Part shown: piece by piece, positions 1 to 6,667 of the stretch
Layout: each line of letters starts with the position of its first letter
Position numbering within the stretch: position 1 is the stretch's first letter
Notes under the pieces: model-generated
The model's input: only the letters and a program-made list of their open reading frames with translations
What the model was told of the DNA's origin: nothing
The model's database searches: none
Source of the DNA: an uncultured Pseudomonadota bacterium
Lineage (GTDB): Bacteria > Pseudomonadota > Gammaproteobacteria > Burkholderiales > SG8-39
DNA: 7,697 nucleotides
Assembly: GCA_903909415.1 (NCBI GenBank)
Contig: CAIVVS010000143.1
Location: forward strand, 1-7,697
Direction of reading: 5' to 3'
Position numbers and translations under genes: made by a program

Positions 1-1
1 C

Positions 2-301
2 CGCGTGAACCGCAATGCCGTGGCCTGGCTGGTGTACTCCACCGACTTCATCGACGCCCAGCGCGCCATGATGTACGGCATCGTCAGCACCGTGGTCCCG
101 GCCGCGCAGCTGGACAAGGCGGTGGACGAGTTCATGGAAAATATGCGCAACACGCCGCGTCCCGCCATCCTCGGCCTGAAGGAATACATGCGCGTCGCCC
201 CGACCATGGACGCCGTGGGCGCGATCGACTACGCGCGCAGCCTGCACGCGCTGGTCAACAGTTCCTCGGAGATGAAGAAGAAGTCGCGCGCGCATCACTG
301 A
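2..301 (+). CDS. Enoyl-CoA hydratase/isomerase (crotonase) family protein, C-terminal part
   Basis: The open frame is already running at the left edge; the GTG at position 5 is an internal valine codon, not a start. The visible 99 residues match the C-terminal third of crotonase-fold enzymes: a segment of the type 'STDFIDAQRAMMYGIVSTVV' (the A-x-x-A-x-x-x-G-[IL]-V signature of the helix after the active-site half), then 'LDKAVDEFMENMRNTPRPAI' and 'GLKEYMR', typical of the C-terminal helices. Family members hydrate, isomerise or cleave acyl-CoA thioesters in fatty-acid or aromatic degradation. The catalytic Glu and oxyanion-hole segments lie outside the window, so the substrate cannot be inferred. 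The protein ends in a basic tail (MKKKSRAHH). It converges on the aldolase gene, with a shared terminator between them. Confidence 0.85.
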   Translation, partial: RVNRNAVAWLVYSTDFIDAQRAMMYGIVSTVVPAAQLDKAVDEFMENMRNTPRPAILGLKEYMRVAPTMDAVGAIDYARSLHALVNSSSEMKKKSRAHH

Positions 302-329
302 GGCGCACCACCAAGCCAGACGCAAAAAG

Positions 330-363
330 AAACGGGCGTCCCGGGAAACCGGGGCGCCCGTTT
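330..363. terminator. Rho-independent terminator, probably bidirectional
   Basis: A 15-bp stem (330-344 with 349-363, one G-U pair) closes on a GAAA tetraloop. On the plus strand the stem runs into TTTTGCTTTC. On the minus strand the downstream side reads TCTTTTTGCG. Both orientations therefore have a T-rich exit, which fits its place between two convergent genes, 28 bp after the hydratase stop (301) and 27 bp beyond the aldolase stop (391). Confidence 0.9.
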
Positions 364-390
364 TGCTTTCCGGGGCCTACTTCTTGTAAC

Positions 391-1173
391 TCATCGCTTG
401 TACATCTGCGCGATCTTCTCGCTCTCGCGCGCCAGCGTGGTGATGTCCTGCCCCACCGCCATGAACATGACGCCCAGGTCCAGGTACTTGCGCACCACCG
501 CCTCGTCGTTGGCGAGGAACCCGGCGGCCTTGCCGCAGGCGCGGATACGCTTCACCGCATCGGCGATCGCCGCCTGCACCTCCGGATGCATGAAGTTGCC
601 CAGGTGCCCCAGTCCCGCGGCCAGGTCGGCCGGCCCGATGAACACCCCGTCCACGCCCTCGGTGTTGGCGATGGCCTCCAGGTTGTCCAGGCCCAGCCTG
701 GTCTCGATCTGCACCAGCACGCAGATTTCGTCAGCCGCCTTGGGGTAGTAGCCCGGCACGCGGCCGAAGCGCGTCGCGCGCGTGGTGCCGGCCACGCCGC
801 GCACGCCCTGGGGCGGGTAGCGGGTGTAGGCGACGGCCGCGGCGGCTTCCTCGGCGGTCTGGATGTAGGGGATCAGCAGCGACTGCGCGCCCCCGTCCAG
901 CAGGCGCTTGATCAGCACCATGTCGTTCCACGGCGGGCGCACCACCGGGTGCGAGGGCGAGCCGGTGCCGGCCGCGCCGGTGGGGATGGACTGCAGCTGC
1001 GCGATGACCTCGTTCAGGTCATTGGGCGAGTGCTCCATGTCCACCAGCAGCCAGTCGAAGCCGGCGCCGCCGAGGATCTCGGTGACGTAAGAGCTTCCCA
1101 GGCTGCACCAGTAGCCGATCTGCGGCTTGCCCGCGAGGATGGCGCGCTTGAACGGATTGGCGGGCAGGTCCAT
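391..1173 (-). CDS. hpaI: HpcH/HpaI-family class II aldolase (4-hydroxy-2-oxoheptanedioate aldolase-like)
   Basis: This 260-residue protein is about the length of E. coli HpaI and follows it closely through the whole barrel. Family members are metal-dependent pyruvate-releasing aldolases that cleave 4-hydroxy-2-oxo acids; HpaI acts at the end of homoprotocatechuate degradation, GarL and RhmA on sugar acids. Visible signature residues: W22 after 'PQIGY', H48 in 'DMEHSPND' (catalytic His), R79 in 'PVVRPPWND' (pyruvate binding), and the metal ligands E157 in 'LVQIETR' and D183 in 'FIGPADL'. The 'RYPPQGVRGV' and 'GNFMHPEVQAAI' segments are also typical. No other homoprotocatechuate genes are in view, so the substrate remains open and the symbol is a family-level best guess. 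The ATG lies 7 bp after the NIPSNAP stop with no clear Shine-Dalgarno sequence, suggesting coupled translation. The stop is TGA at 391-393. Confidence 0.88.
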   Translation of the reverse strand: MDLPANPFKRAILAGKPQIGYWCSLGSSYVTEILGGAGFDWLLVDMEHSPNDLNEVIAQLQSIPTGAAGTGSPSHPVVRPPWNDMVLIKRLLDGGAQSLLIPYIQTAEEAAAAVAYTRYPPQGVRGVAGTTRATRFGRVPGYYPKAADEICVLVQIETRLGLDNLEAIANTEGVDGVFIGPADLAAGLGHLGNFMHPEVQAAIADAVKRIRACGKAAGFLANDEAVVRKYLDLGVMFMAVGQDITTLARESEKIAQMYKR

Positions 1174-1180
1174 GGCGCGC

Positions 1181-1498
1181 TTACTTGCCGACGAAGGATG
1201 CGGGCTCGAGGATGCGGTTCTCCTGCGCGAGCACCGCGCCGAGTTCGGCCGAGCGGCGCAGGTACTCGGGCCAGCCCGGGTCCTTGGCCATGGTGTTGCG
1301 CTTGGCCTCGCGGTCGGCCTCGCTCTCGTACTTCCACAGGTGCACGACCTGGTTCAGCGGGCCGGACACGGTGGTGGTGAAGGCCACCGGCTCGCCCAGG
1401 AACTTGCGCTGCACCGGGTAGCCGTACTGCTCGTAGTTGTCCAGCCACTGCTGGACCATGCCGGGCTTGATGGAATAGATGCGCAGGTCGTAGATCAT
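1181..1498 (-). CDS. NIPSNAP-family protein
   Basis: This 105-residue protein begins 'MIYDLRIYSIKPGM', the classic NIPSNAP opening (Y-[DE]-x-R-x-Y-x-[IL]-[KR]-P-G). It continues through 'GYPV', 'FTTTVSGPLNQVVHLWKYES' and 'DREAKR', also standard for the family, and ends at the usual length for a single-domain member (about 100-110 residues). NIPSNAP domains are small dimeric alpha/beta-barrel (ferredoxin-like) proteins, often next to catabolic genes in bacteria; their biochemical role is poorly defined. The frame stays open far upstream of 1498, but that extension is antisense or out of frame to tgpA and lacks family similarity. The ATG at 1498 is chosen for the family N-terminus and a GGAG six bases upstream. 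The neighbouring aldolase suggests a shared metabolic role, which is inference. Confidence 0.88.
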   Translation of the reverse strand: MIYDLRIYSIKPGMVQQWLDNYEQYGYPVQRKFLGEPVAFTTTVSGPLNQVVHLWKYESEADREAKRNTMAKDPGWPEYLRRSAELGAVLAQENRILEPASFVGK

Positions 1499-1504
1499 GG
1501 CGTG

Positions 1505-1508
1505 CTCC
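1505..1508 (-). promoter_or_regulatory. Ribosome binding site of the NIPSNAP gene
   Basis: On the minus strand GGAG is followed by six bases and then the ATG at 1498. It decides the start inside a much longer open frame. The rest of the 58-bp gap to the tgpA stop is C/A-rich on this strand (CACCACCCAACCAACC around 1513-1528), with no T-tracted hairpin, so read-through from tgpA is plausible. I see no convincing promoter. Confidence 0.7.
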
Positions 1509-1556
1509 GCTCGGTTGGTTGGGTGGTGATTCGGGTGCTGGAGGCGCGAGTTTGCC

Positions 1557-3662
1557 TCAGGCGGGACCGGCCTGCCGGTGCGCCGCACCAGTGGCGGTGA
1601 TCCAGTGCGCGGCCCAGGCGGCGGCGTCGCGGGCCAACGCGGCGGCCTTGTCCCGGGACGCCGCGTCACCCCGTGCCGCATTGGCCGAGGGATCGAAGCG
1701 CAGGCGGTAGTGGGCCAGCACCAGCGCGCGCAGTTGCGCGAGCGCCTCGCGTCCCAGTCCCTTGTCCGGCACCGGTTGCCCGAGGCGCGCCACCCACTCC
1801 AGCGGGGTCTCGGCCGCCTGCCGCCCCAGGCCGCGTTCGCGCAGCAGCGCCTCGATGGCATCCAGCGAGCCGGCCGCCGCCTGGCCCTGCGCCGTGGTCG
1901 GGGCTGCGTCGCTTTCCGGGTCGCTGCGCCGCGCGGAGCGACGCAGGCGCCACGCGAGCCAGGCGATGCCCGCGACCGCGACCAGGATGAGCGCGAGCCG
2001 CAGGCGCGCGTTGTCGGTCTCCCCGGTCTGCCAGCGTCCCCACGCGAAGGCCAGCGCCGACCAGGCATCGGCGAGTTGCTGGCCGAGGCTGGGCGCGGGC
2101 GTCTCCGCGGATATCCATTGCGGCGGCGTGTTGTCCACGTCGCGCCAGGCACCGTCGATCCAGACCCGGGCCCAGGCATGCCCATGGCGCTCGCGCACCC
2201 GGTACTCGCGCTCGCCCGGGCCGGTGTCGCCGGACGCTTCCTGTACCGAGAAGCCGGTCGCATAGCGCGCCGGGATGCCGGCGGCGCGCGCCAGCAGCAC
2301 GGTCGCGGTGGCGAAGAACTCGCAGTGGCCGGCGCGGGTGGCGAGCAGGAACCTCGACAGCGGCGTCTGGCTGCCTCCCGCAGCAAAGCGCGGCGCGGCC
2401 GACTGCCAGGTCGCGTAGCGGAACCCATCGGCGAAATGCCACGCGCTGCGGTCCATCGCCTCGGCCGGCGGCAGGCCGCGCAGGCCGAGTTCGGCGGCGA
2501 TGGTGGCGAGCGCCTGCTGCTCGCGCGCCGGGATGAGCACGTCCGCGGCATTCGGCGCGGACTCGCGTATCGGCCCGCCGTCGCGCAGCGCGCGGTAGCG
2601 CAGGTAGCCGGGTGCGGTTTCCACCGACACGCTGCCCAGGCTGCTCAGCTTGAGTTCGGCCGGCGGCAGGCCGGTGACGCGCGCGCTCTGCGCCGGCAGC
2701 GACAGGATGGCGCGGCCGCTGCCGGTGTACTCCAGCACTTCCACCGGCGCCGTTGCGCCGTCCTGCGTGGTGGCCTGCATGCCGCCCGTGCTCGCGCCCA
2801 GGGACCAGCCCTGCGCGGTGTCGCCGGTGAGCGCATCGAAGCGCATGCGCGGCGCGGCCCAGGTGGGCGAGGAGAAGGTGGTGTAGCTCGCCCGGTGCAG
2901 CAGCAGCGGCACCGCTTCATCCGACGCGAGGCGAACGTGCAGCAGCACACGCGCGTTCTGCTTGAGTTCGCCCAGCGTGCCCAGGTCGGTGGATGCCCGG
3001 TAGGGATTGGTCTGCGAGGCGGAGGAATCGAACCATTCGCTCGCCCAGTCGTTCACCGCCGACTGCAGCTGGTTCAGGCCCTGGTGCGCGGCGAAGCCGA
3101 GGATGCTGGCCGCGATCAGCACGCCGAAGGGCGCCAGGGACGAGCCGCGGCGCGAGCGCCGGTCCCACAGCGCCCAGGCGGTGAAGGCGGCCACCGCCGC
3201 GTAGTAGCTGGTGTCGCGCACGTTGGCGGCGCTGGCGCCGATCAGGCAGGCGCCGAGGTAAATGAAGCCGAAGTCGGCGCGCACGCCGGTGGCCGGGCGC
3301 TGGCGCAGCGTCACGAACAGCACCGACAGGTCCATCGGCCCGCGCGTCGCCCAGGCCTGCGCCAGCAGCAGCGGCGCCATGGTCACCGGCAGTCCCTGCG
3401 CGAGCGTGATCACCAGCTTGGCCGCGATCGGCGACTCCAGCGTGAGCCAGAGGTAGGCGGCGTGCGCGATGAGCATCAGCGAGCTGATGTCGGCCACGCT
3501 GGCCAGGCCCGCATCGTCCAGCGTCCAGCGCGGCGCGCGGCGGCGGTTCAGCAGCCGGCCCGCCTCGGCCATCACCGCCAGCGGCAGCGCGATCGCGAGC
3601 AGGTCGCACTGCCAGCCCCAGAACAGCAGCACCGCGCCGACGAGGAATACCGGGGTTTTCAT
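1557..3662 (-). CDS. tgpA: TgpA-type membrane protein with periplasmic transglutaminase-like domain
   Basis: This protein has about 701 residues, near the usual length for the TgpA family. The first 200 or so residues hold several hydrophobic segments (about 5-33, 58-105, 133-168 and 178-196), the DUF3488/TgpA N-terminal region. A long soluble, presumably periplasmic part follows, with a transglutaminase core. The Cys-His-Asp triad is visible as C447 in 'RAGHCEFFATA', H495 in 'RHGHAWARVW' and D510 in 'RDVDNTPPQW'. A last membrane helix (about 554-573) precedes a cytoplasmic DUF4129-like tail with 'ETPLEWVARLG' and 'LVLAHYRLRFDP'. All triad residues are present, so the enzyme looks intact. Family knowledge: Pseudomonas aeruginosa TgpA has transglutaminase activity and is important for growth; the physiological substrate is unclear. 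The ATG at 3662 is preferred over the TTG one codon upstream. The gene follows DUF58 after 28 bp and ends in TGA at 1557. Confidence 0.93.
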   Translation of the reverse strand: MKTPVFLVGAVLLFWGWQCDLLAIALPLAVMAEAGRLLNRRRAPRWTLDDAGLASVADISSLMLIAHAAYLWLTLESPIAAKLVITLAQGLPVTMAPLLLAQAWATRGPMDLSVLFVTLRQRPATGVRADFGFIYLGACLIGASAANVRDTSYYAAVAAFTAWALWDRRSRRGSSLAPFGVLIAASILGFAAHQGLNQLQSAVNDWASEWFDSSASQTNPYRASTDLGTLGELKQNARVLLHVRLASDEAVPLLLHRASYTTFSSPTWAAPRMRFDALTGDTAQGWSLGASTGGMQATTQDGATAPVEVLEYTGSGRAILSLPAQSARVTGLPPAELKLSSLGSVSVETAPGYLRYRALRDGGPIRESAPNAADVLIPAREQQALATIAAELGLRGLPPAEAMDRSAWHFADGFRYATWQSAAPRFAAGGSQTPLSRFLLATRAGHCEFFATATVLLARAAGIPARYATGFSVQEASGDTGPGEREYRVRERHGHAWARVWIDGAWRDVDNTPPQWISAETPAPSLGQQLADAWSALAFAWGRWQTGETDNARLRLALILVAVAGIAWLAWRLRRSARRSDPESDAAPTTAQGQAAAGSLDAIEALLRERGLGRQAAETPLEWVARLGQPVPDKGLGREALAQLRALVLAHYRLRFDPSANAARGDAASRDKAAALARDAAAWAAHWITATGAAHRQAGPA

Positions 3663-3694
3663 CAAAAATGAATCAAGTGGCTGATTTTATTCAT
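3662..3694 (-). CDS. Possible 10-codon relay ORF between the DUF58 gene and tgpA
   Basis: On the minus strand an ATG at 3694 overlaps the DUF58 stop as ATGA. It opens a frame for MNKISHLIHF, whose TGA overlaps the tgpA start as TGATG (3664-3660). A GGAGG at 3709-3705 lies ten bases upstream of this ATG, while no good ribosome binding site directly precedes tgpA. Ribosomes finishing DUF58 could thus be passed through this frame to tgpA. The stretch is strikingly AT-rich compared with its surroundings. The alternative is chance: a short AT-rich gap easily contains such a frame. No function is implied for the peptide. Confidence 0.3.
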   Translation of the reverse strand: MNKISHLIHF

Positions 3695-5121
3695 GTTTCA
3701 GGCGCCTCCGGGAAGGGCGCCGAGAACGCCGCCACCAGGTCGGTCGCGATCTGGCCCACGCGCAGGCGCTGCGTGCCGGGCGGCAGCACATCACCGGTGC
3801 CATCGGCTGTCACCGCGAGTGCCAGCACCGTGATGCCGCGACGGCGCATCTCGTCCACCAGCGACTGTTTCGCGTCGTTCCAGCCGGCCAGCACCACGAT
3901 CGCGCTGGTCAGCGTGGATTCATGGCCAAGTACCGTCCTGCGCAGTTCATCCAGCGAACGCGGCGCCTGCGCCTGCACGCCGGCCAGCACCTCCAGCAGA
4001 TGTTCGCTCTGCATCCGGCCGCGTCCGGCGGTGTAGCGGTGCGCGCGCTCGCCGACGAACAGCAGGTCGAGCAGGCAGTCGCGCGTGTCCAGGGTCCACA
4101 CGAAGGACGCGGCCACCGACACCGCTTCCTCGAACACCGCGGCGGGCGCATCCAGCGCGGCGCAGTCCAGCACCAGCGCATGGCGCTCGAAGAACTCGTC
4201 GTGGAACTCGCGCACCACCGGATGGCCGACGCGCGCGAAGCTCTTCCAGTGCACCCGCGACATCGGGTCGCCGGGCCGGTAGGCGCGCAGGCCCATGAAC
4301 TCCTCGGAGTCGCCCACCGAACTCGCGAGCGACACGCCGCCCTGCTGGTAGCGGCGCGCGCCGGGCAACGCGAGCGGCGGCAGCGGGTAGCGGCGCGGCA
4401 GCACGGTCACGGAGGCGGGCGCATCCAGCCACTGCCAGGCGCGCACCAGGTTCAAGGGGGCGGGCCGCGCGATGCCCGCGCCCGACAGCCGCACCACGCC
4501 GCGCGCCAGCGGCGTGAGCACCGCGCTGGTGCGCGTGTCGCCATGGGCGGCGAGCAGCGGCAGCGCGGTGATCTCCGCGCGCCCGTTGCGCAGGCGCTCG
4601 GTGAGCCAGGCGAAGCGGTAATAGCCCAGCCAGCGGTCCACGCGGTTGCGCGTGGGATCGGGTTCGGGCGCGAGCCGGAACTGTTCCAGCGTCGGATAGT
4701 CGGCGGCGAAGTCTTCCTGGATGGACAGGCCCTTCTGCGCGCGCGGCGAGTCGTTGTGGATCAGCAGGCCGTACTCGAAGGGCTCGCCGGCGGTGGCGTA
4801 GCGCGGCAGCTCGCGCTCGATGCGCAGGCGGGTTCGCCGCCACAGCGAACCGGGCAGCAGGCTGAGCGACGAGACGACGAGCAGCGCGCCAAGGAAGGTG
4901 AAGGCCTGGTACGCCGTGGTCTGCTCGGTGTCCACGCCCAGCACCGCCGTGGCCACCGCGCCCGCCACCACCATCTGTCCCGCGCCGGTTAGCCGACGCT
5001 GCACCCAGCGACTGGTGATCGCCAGGCGCCGGTAGGTCGCGAGCAGCACCCGCGCGGCGAGGTGGCGGATGCGCGCCGGCACGGCACGTAGTGTCTCCAT
5101 CCAGCCGGGGGTGAGTGCCAT
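3691..5121 (-). CDS. DUF58 domain membrane protein, partner of the MoxR ATPase
   Basis: This protein has about 476 residues. A basic N-terminal stretch of roughly 45 residues precedes two hydrophobic segments (about 49-62 and 72-92); the remainder is soluble. The DUF58 signature is intact at about 274-305: 'EFMGLRAYRPGD', 'SRVHWKSFAR' and 'VVREFHDE'. The region after it ('HALVLDCAA' onward) fits the von Willebrand A-like fold assigned to this family. DUF58 proteins are nearly always coded beside MoxR ATPases and TgpA-type transglutaminases, as here, and are thought to act with MoxR at the membrane; the exact role is unproven. The start is uncertain. The ATG at 5121 is taken, but a TTG two codons upstream and an ATG at 5100 are in frame, and none has a clear Shine-Dalgarno site. 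The 5' end abuts the repeat array. The TGA stop overlaps a downstream ATG as ATGA. Confidence 0.9.
   Translation of the reverse strand: MALTPGWMETLRAVPARIRHLAARVLLATYRRLAITSRWVQRRLTGAGQMVVAGAVATAVLGVDTEQTTAYQAFTFLGALLVVSSLSLLPGSLWRRTRLRIERELPRYATAGEPFEYGLLIHNDSPRAQKGLSIQEDFAADYPTLEQFRLAPEPDPTRNRVDRWLGYYRFAWLTERLRNGRAEITALPLLAAHGDTRTSAVLTPLARGVVRLSGAGIARPAPLNLVRAWQWLDAPASVTVLPRRYPLPPLALPGARRYQQGGVSLASSVGDSEEFMGLRAYRPGDPMSRVHWKSFARVGHPVVREFHDEFFERHALVLDCAALDAPAAVFEEAVSVAASFVWTLDTRDCLLDLLFVGERAHRYTAGRGRMQSEHLLEVLAGVQAQAPRSLDELRRTVLGHESTLTSAIVVLAGWNDAKQSLVDEMRRRGITVLALAVTADGTGDVLPPGTQRLRVGQIATDLVAAFSAPFPEAPET
3705..3709 (-). promoter_or_regulatory. GGAGG Shine-Dalgarno-like site inside the end of the DUF58 gene
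   Basis: GGAGG lies within the last codons of DUF58 (coding for ...PEAPET), ten bases upstream of the ATG at 3694 and 42 bases upstream of the tgpA ATG at 3662. The spacing suits the 10-codon frame and not tgpA. Confidence 0.4.
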
Positions 5122-5132
5122 TGCCAAGCGAG

Positions 5133-5222
5133 GTCATTCCCGCGAAAGCGGGAATCCAGCGTCGTTGAAACCGGCAAACGCCACTGGATTCCGGCTCGCC
5201 GCTGAGCGGCGTCCGGAATGAC
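5133..5222. repeat. Palindromic repeat unit 1 (90 bp)
   Basis: Terminal inverted repeats lie at 5133-5140 and 5215-5222. The dRS3-like hairpin is at 5136-5155 (8-bp stem, GAAA loop). The arm 5151-5159 can instead pair with 5184-5192 (CTGGATTCC). The right hairpin has CGCCGC/GCGGCG closed by TGA. This copy has one base more than the others and lies only 11 bp upstream of the DUF58 start codon. Confidence 0.9.
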
Positions 5223-5274
5223 GGGATGGAAGCGCGTCGCCCATTGACGCGGTAGTAGTCGGTTCCAAGGCGAG

Positions 5275-5363
5275 GTCATTCCCGCGAAAGCGGGAATCCA
5301 GTGTCGTTGAAGTCGGCAAAGTCACTGGATTCCGGCTCGCCGCTGCGCGGCGTCCGGAATGAC
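5275..5363. repeat. Palindromic repeat unit 2 (89 bp)
   Basis: It has the same architecture as its neighbours, with the dRS3-like hairpin at 5278-5297. The alternative long-range pairing is extended here to 11 bp (GGAATCCAGTG with CACTGGATTCC). The right hairpin has the same CGCCGC/GCGGCG arms with TGC in the loop. Confidence 0.9.
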
Positions 5364-5415
5364 GGGAGCGACCTGTACCGTCAGCGGACACAGAGGTGGT
5401 TGGTTCCAAGGTGAT

Positions 5416-5504
5416 GTCATTCCCGCGAAAGCGGGAATCCAGCGTCGTTGGCAACAGGAAAGTCACTGGATTCCGGCTCGCCGCCGCGCGGCGTCCGGAA
5501 TGAC
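5416..5504. repeat. Palindromic repeat unit 3 (89 bp)
   Basis: The dRS3-like hairpin is at 5419-5438. The middle differs most from the other copies (GTTGGCAACAGGAAAGTC). The right hairpin again keeps CGCCGC/GCGGCG, now with CGC in the loop. The unit ends 26 bp beyond the moxR stop codon. Confidence 0.9.
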
Positions 5505-5530
5505 GGCGCATGGTGTCGGCATTGGCCCCG

Positions 5531-6460
<930 letters not shown>

Positions 6461-6629
6461 CGTGGGGAAGGTCCGGTACGGGGGCAACGGGCTGATTGTG
6501 CTGCAAATCTGGCGCGTGGCGGCGTGACGCTTTCCACGTTCCGCATCGCGCCGGCCCGGACGCGCTTACAACCCGTAACGGCTGTTGCAGTTTTGAGCTA
6601 AGCGGACGGGCTGCCGGCGCGTTGAATGC

Positions 6630-6648
6630 GCATGGGGACATCCCATGC
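6630..6648. promoter_or_regulatory. Perfect 7-bp inverted repeat in the leader of the exported-protein gene
   Basis: GCATGGG and CCCATGC are separated by five bases (GACAT), 20 to 38 bases upstream of the ATG at 6668 and six bases before the Shine-Dalgarno sequence. It could be an operator for a dimeric regulator or a small RNA hairpin close to the ribosome binding site. With 7-bp arms, chance in GC-rich DNA cannot be excluded. Confidence 0.4.
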
Positions 6649-6654
6649 ACACGC

Positions 6655-6660
6655 GAGGAG
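6655..6660 (+). promoter_or_regulatory. Shine-Dalgarno sequence GAGGAG
   Basis: GAGGAG is followed by seven bases and then ATG at 6668. This strong site, with the signal peptide that begins there, sets the start at 6668 and not at the upstream in-frame ATG at 6626. Confidence 0.85.
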
Positions 6661-6667
6661 CGGCACC

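Larger units (their letters stand above)
5133..5504. repeat. Array of three palindromic repeat units (dRS3-like, REP-doublet-like) with 141-142 bp period
   Basis: This array fills nearly all of the 409-bp gap between moxR and DUF58. Three cores of 90, 89 and 89 bp start at 5133, 5275 and 5416. Each is bounded by the inverted repeat GTCATTCC/GGAATGAC. They are separated by two linkers of exactly 52 bp that end alike (GGTTCCAAGG then GAG or GAT) but differ elsewhere. Each core contains the palindrome ATTCCCGCGAAAGCGGGAAT, which fits the neisserial dRS3 pattern ATTCCC-N8-GGGAAT, and a second compound hairpin. Such elements are common in proteobacterial intergenic DNA. No transposase is present in the window, so they are non-autonomous. 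Confidence 0.92.
6461..6667. other. Divergent intergenic region
   Basis: These 207 bp separate moxR (minus) from the exported-protein gene (plus), so promoters for both should lie here. I could not find a convincing sigma-70 -35/-10 pair on either strand. The region contains TTGCAG at 6585-6590 without a matching -10 at normal spacing, and a perfect inverted repeat at 6630-6648 described separately. Confidence 0.5.

Noticed and set aside
1499..2551. Upstream extension of the NIPSNAP frame to 456 residues
   Set aside because: The extension overlaps tgpA in another frame, is Arg/Pro-rich and without family similarity. The family N-terminus and a ribosome binding site fix the start at 1498.
1578..3671. 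A 697-residue plus-strand open frame covering almost all of tgpA
   Set aside because: It is the antisense of a GC-rich gene with intact TgpA domains. Its composition is Arg/Gly/Ala/Gln-rich with no recognisable motif, as expected when codon bias removes stops from the opposite strand.
3947..5137. Second long minus-strand frame (396 residues) and a plus-strand frame (3922-4992) over the DUF58 gene
   Set aside because: Both are shadows of the DUF58 coding region; only the 3691-5121 frame carries the conserved signature.
5133..5504. CRISPR array
   Set aside because: Repeats of 89-90 bp with internal palindromes and terminal inverted repeats, and related 52-bp linkers, do not match CRISPR repeat-spacer structure; no cas genes are present.
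5134..5511. A 125-residue minus-strand open frame through the repeat array with peptide period (RHSGRRAAASRNP ... LDSRFRGND)
   Set aside because: It is a translation of the palindromic repeat. The extra base in unit 1 breaks the periodic frame, and no start signal or independent coding evidence exists. Such peptides are a well-known annotation artefact of these repeats.
6565..6579. Short inverted repeat TTAC-N5-GTAA as an operator
   Set aside because: The arms are only four bases and no promoter elements flank it, so chance is the simpler explanation.
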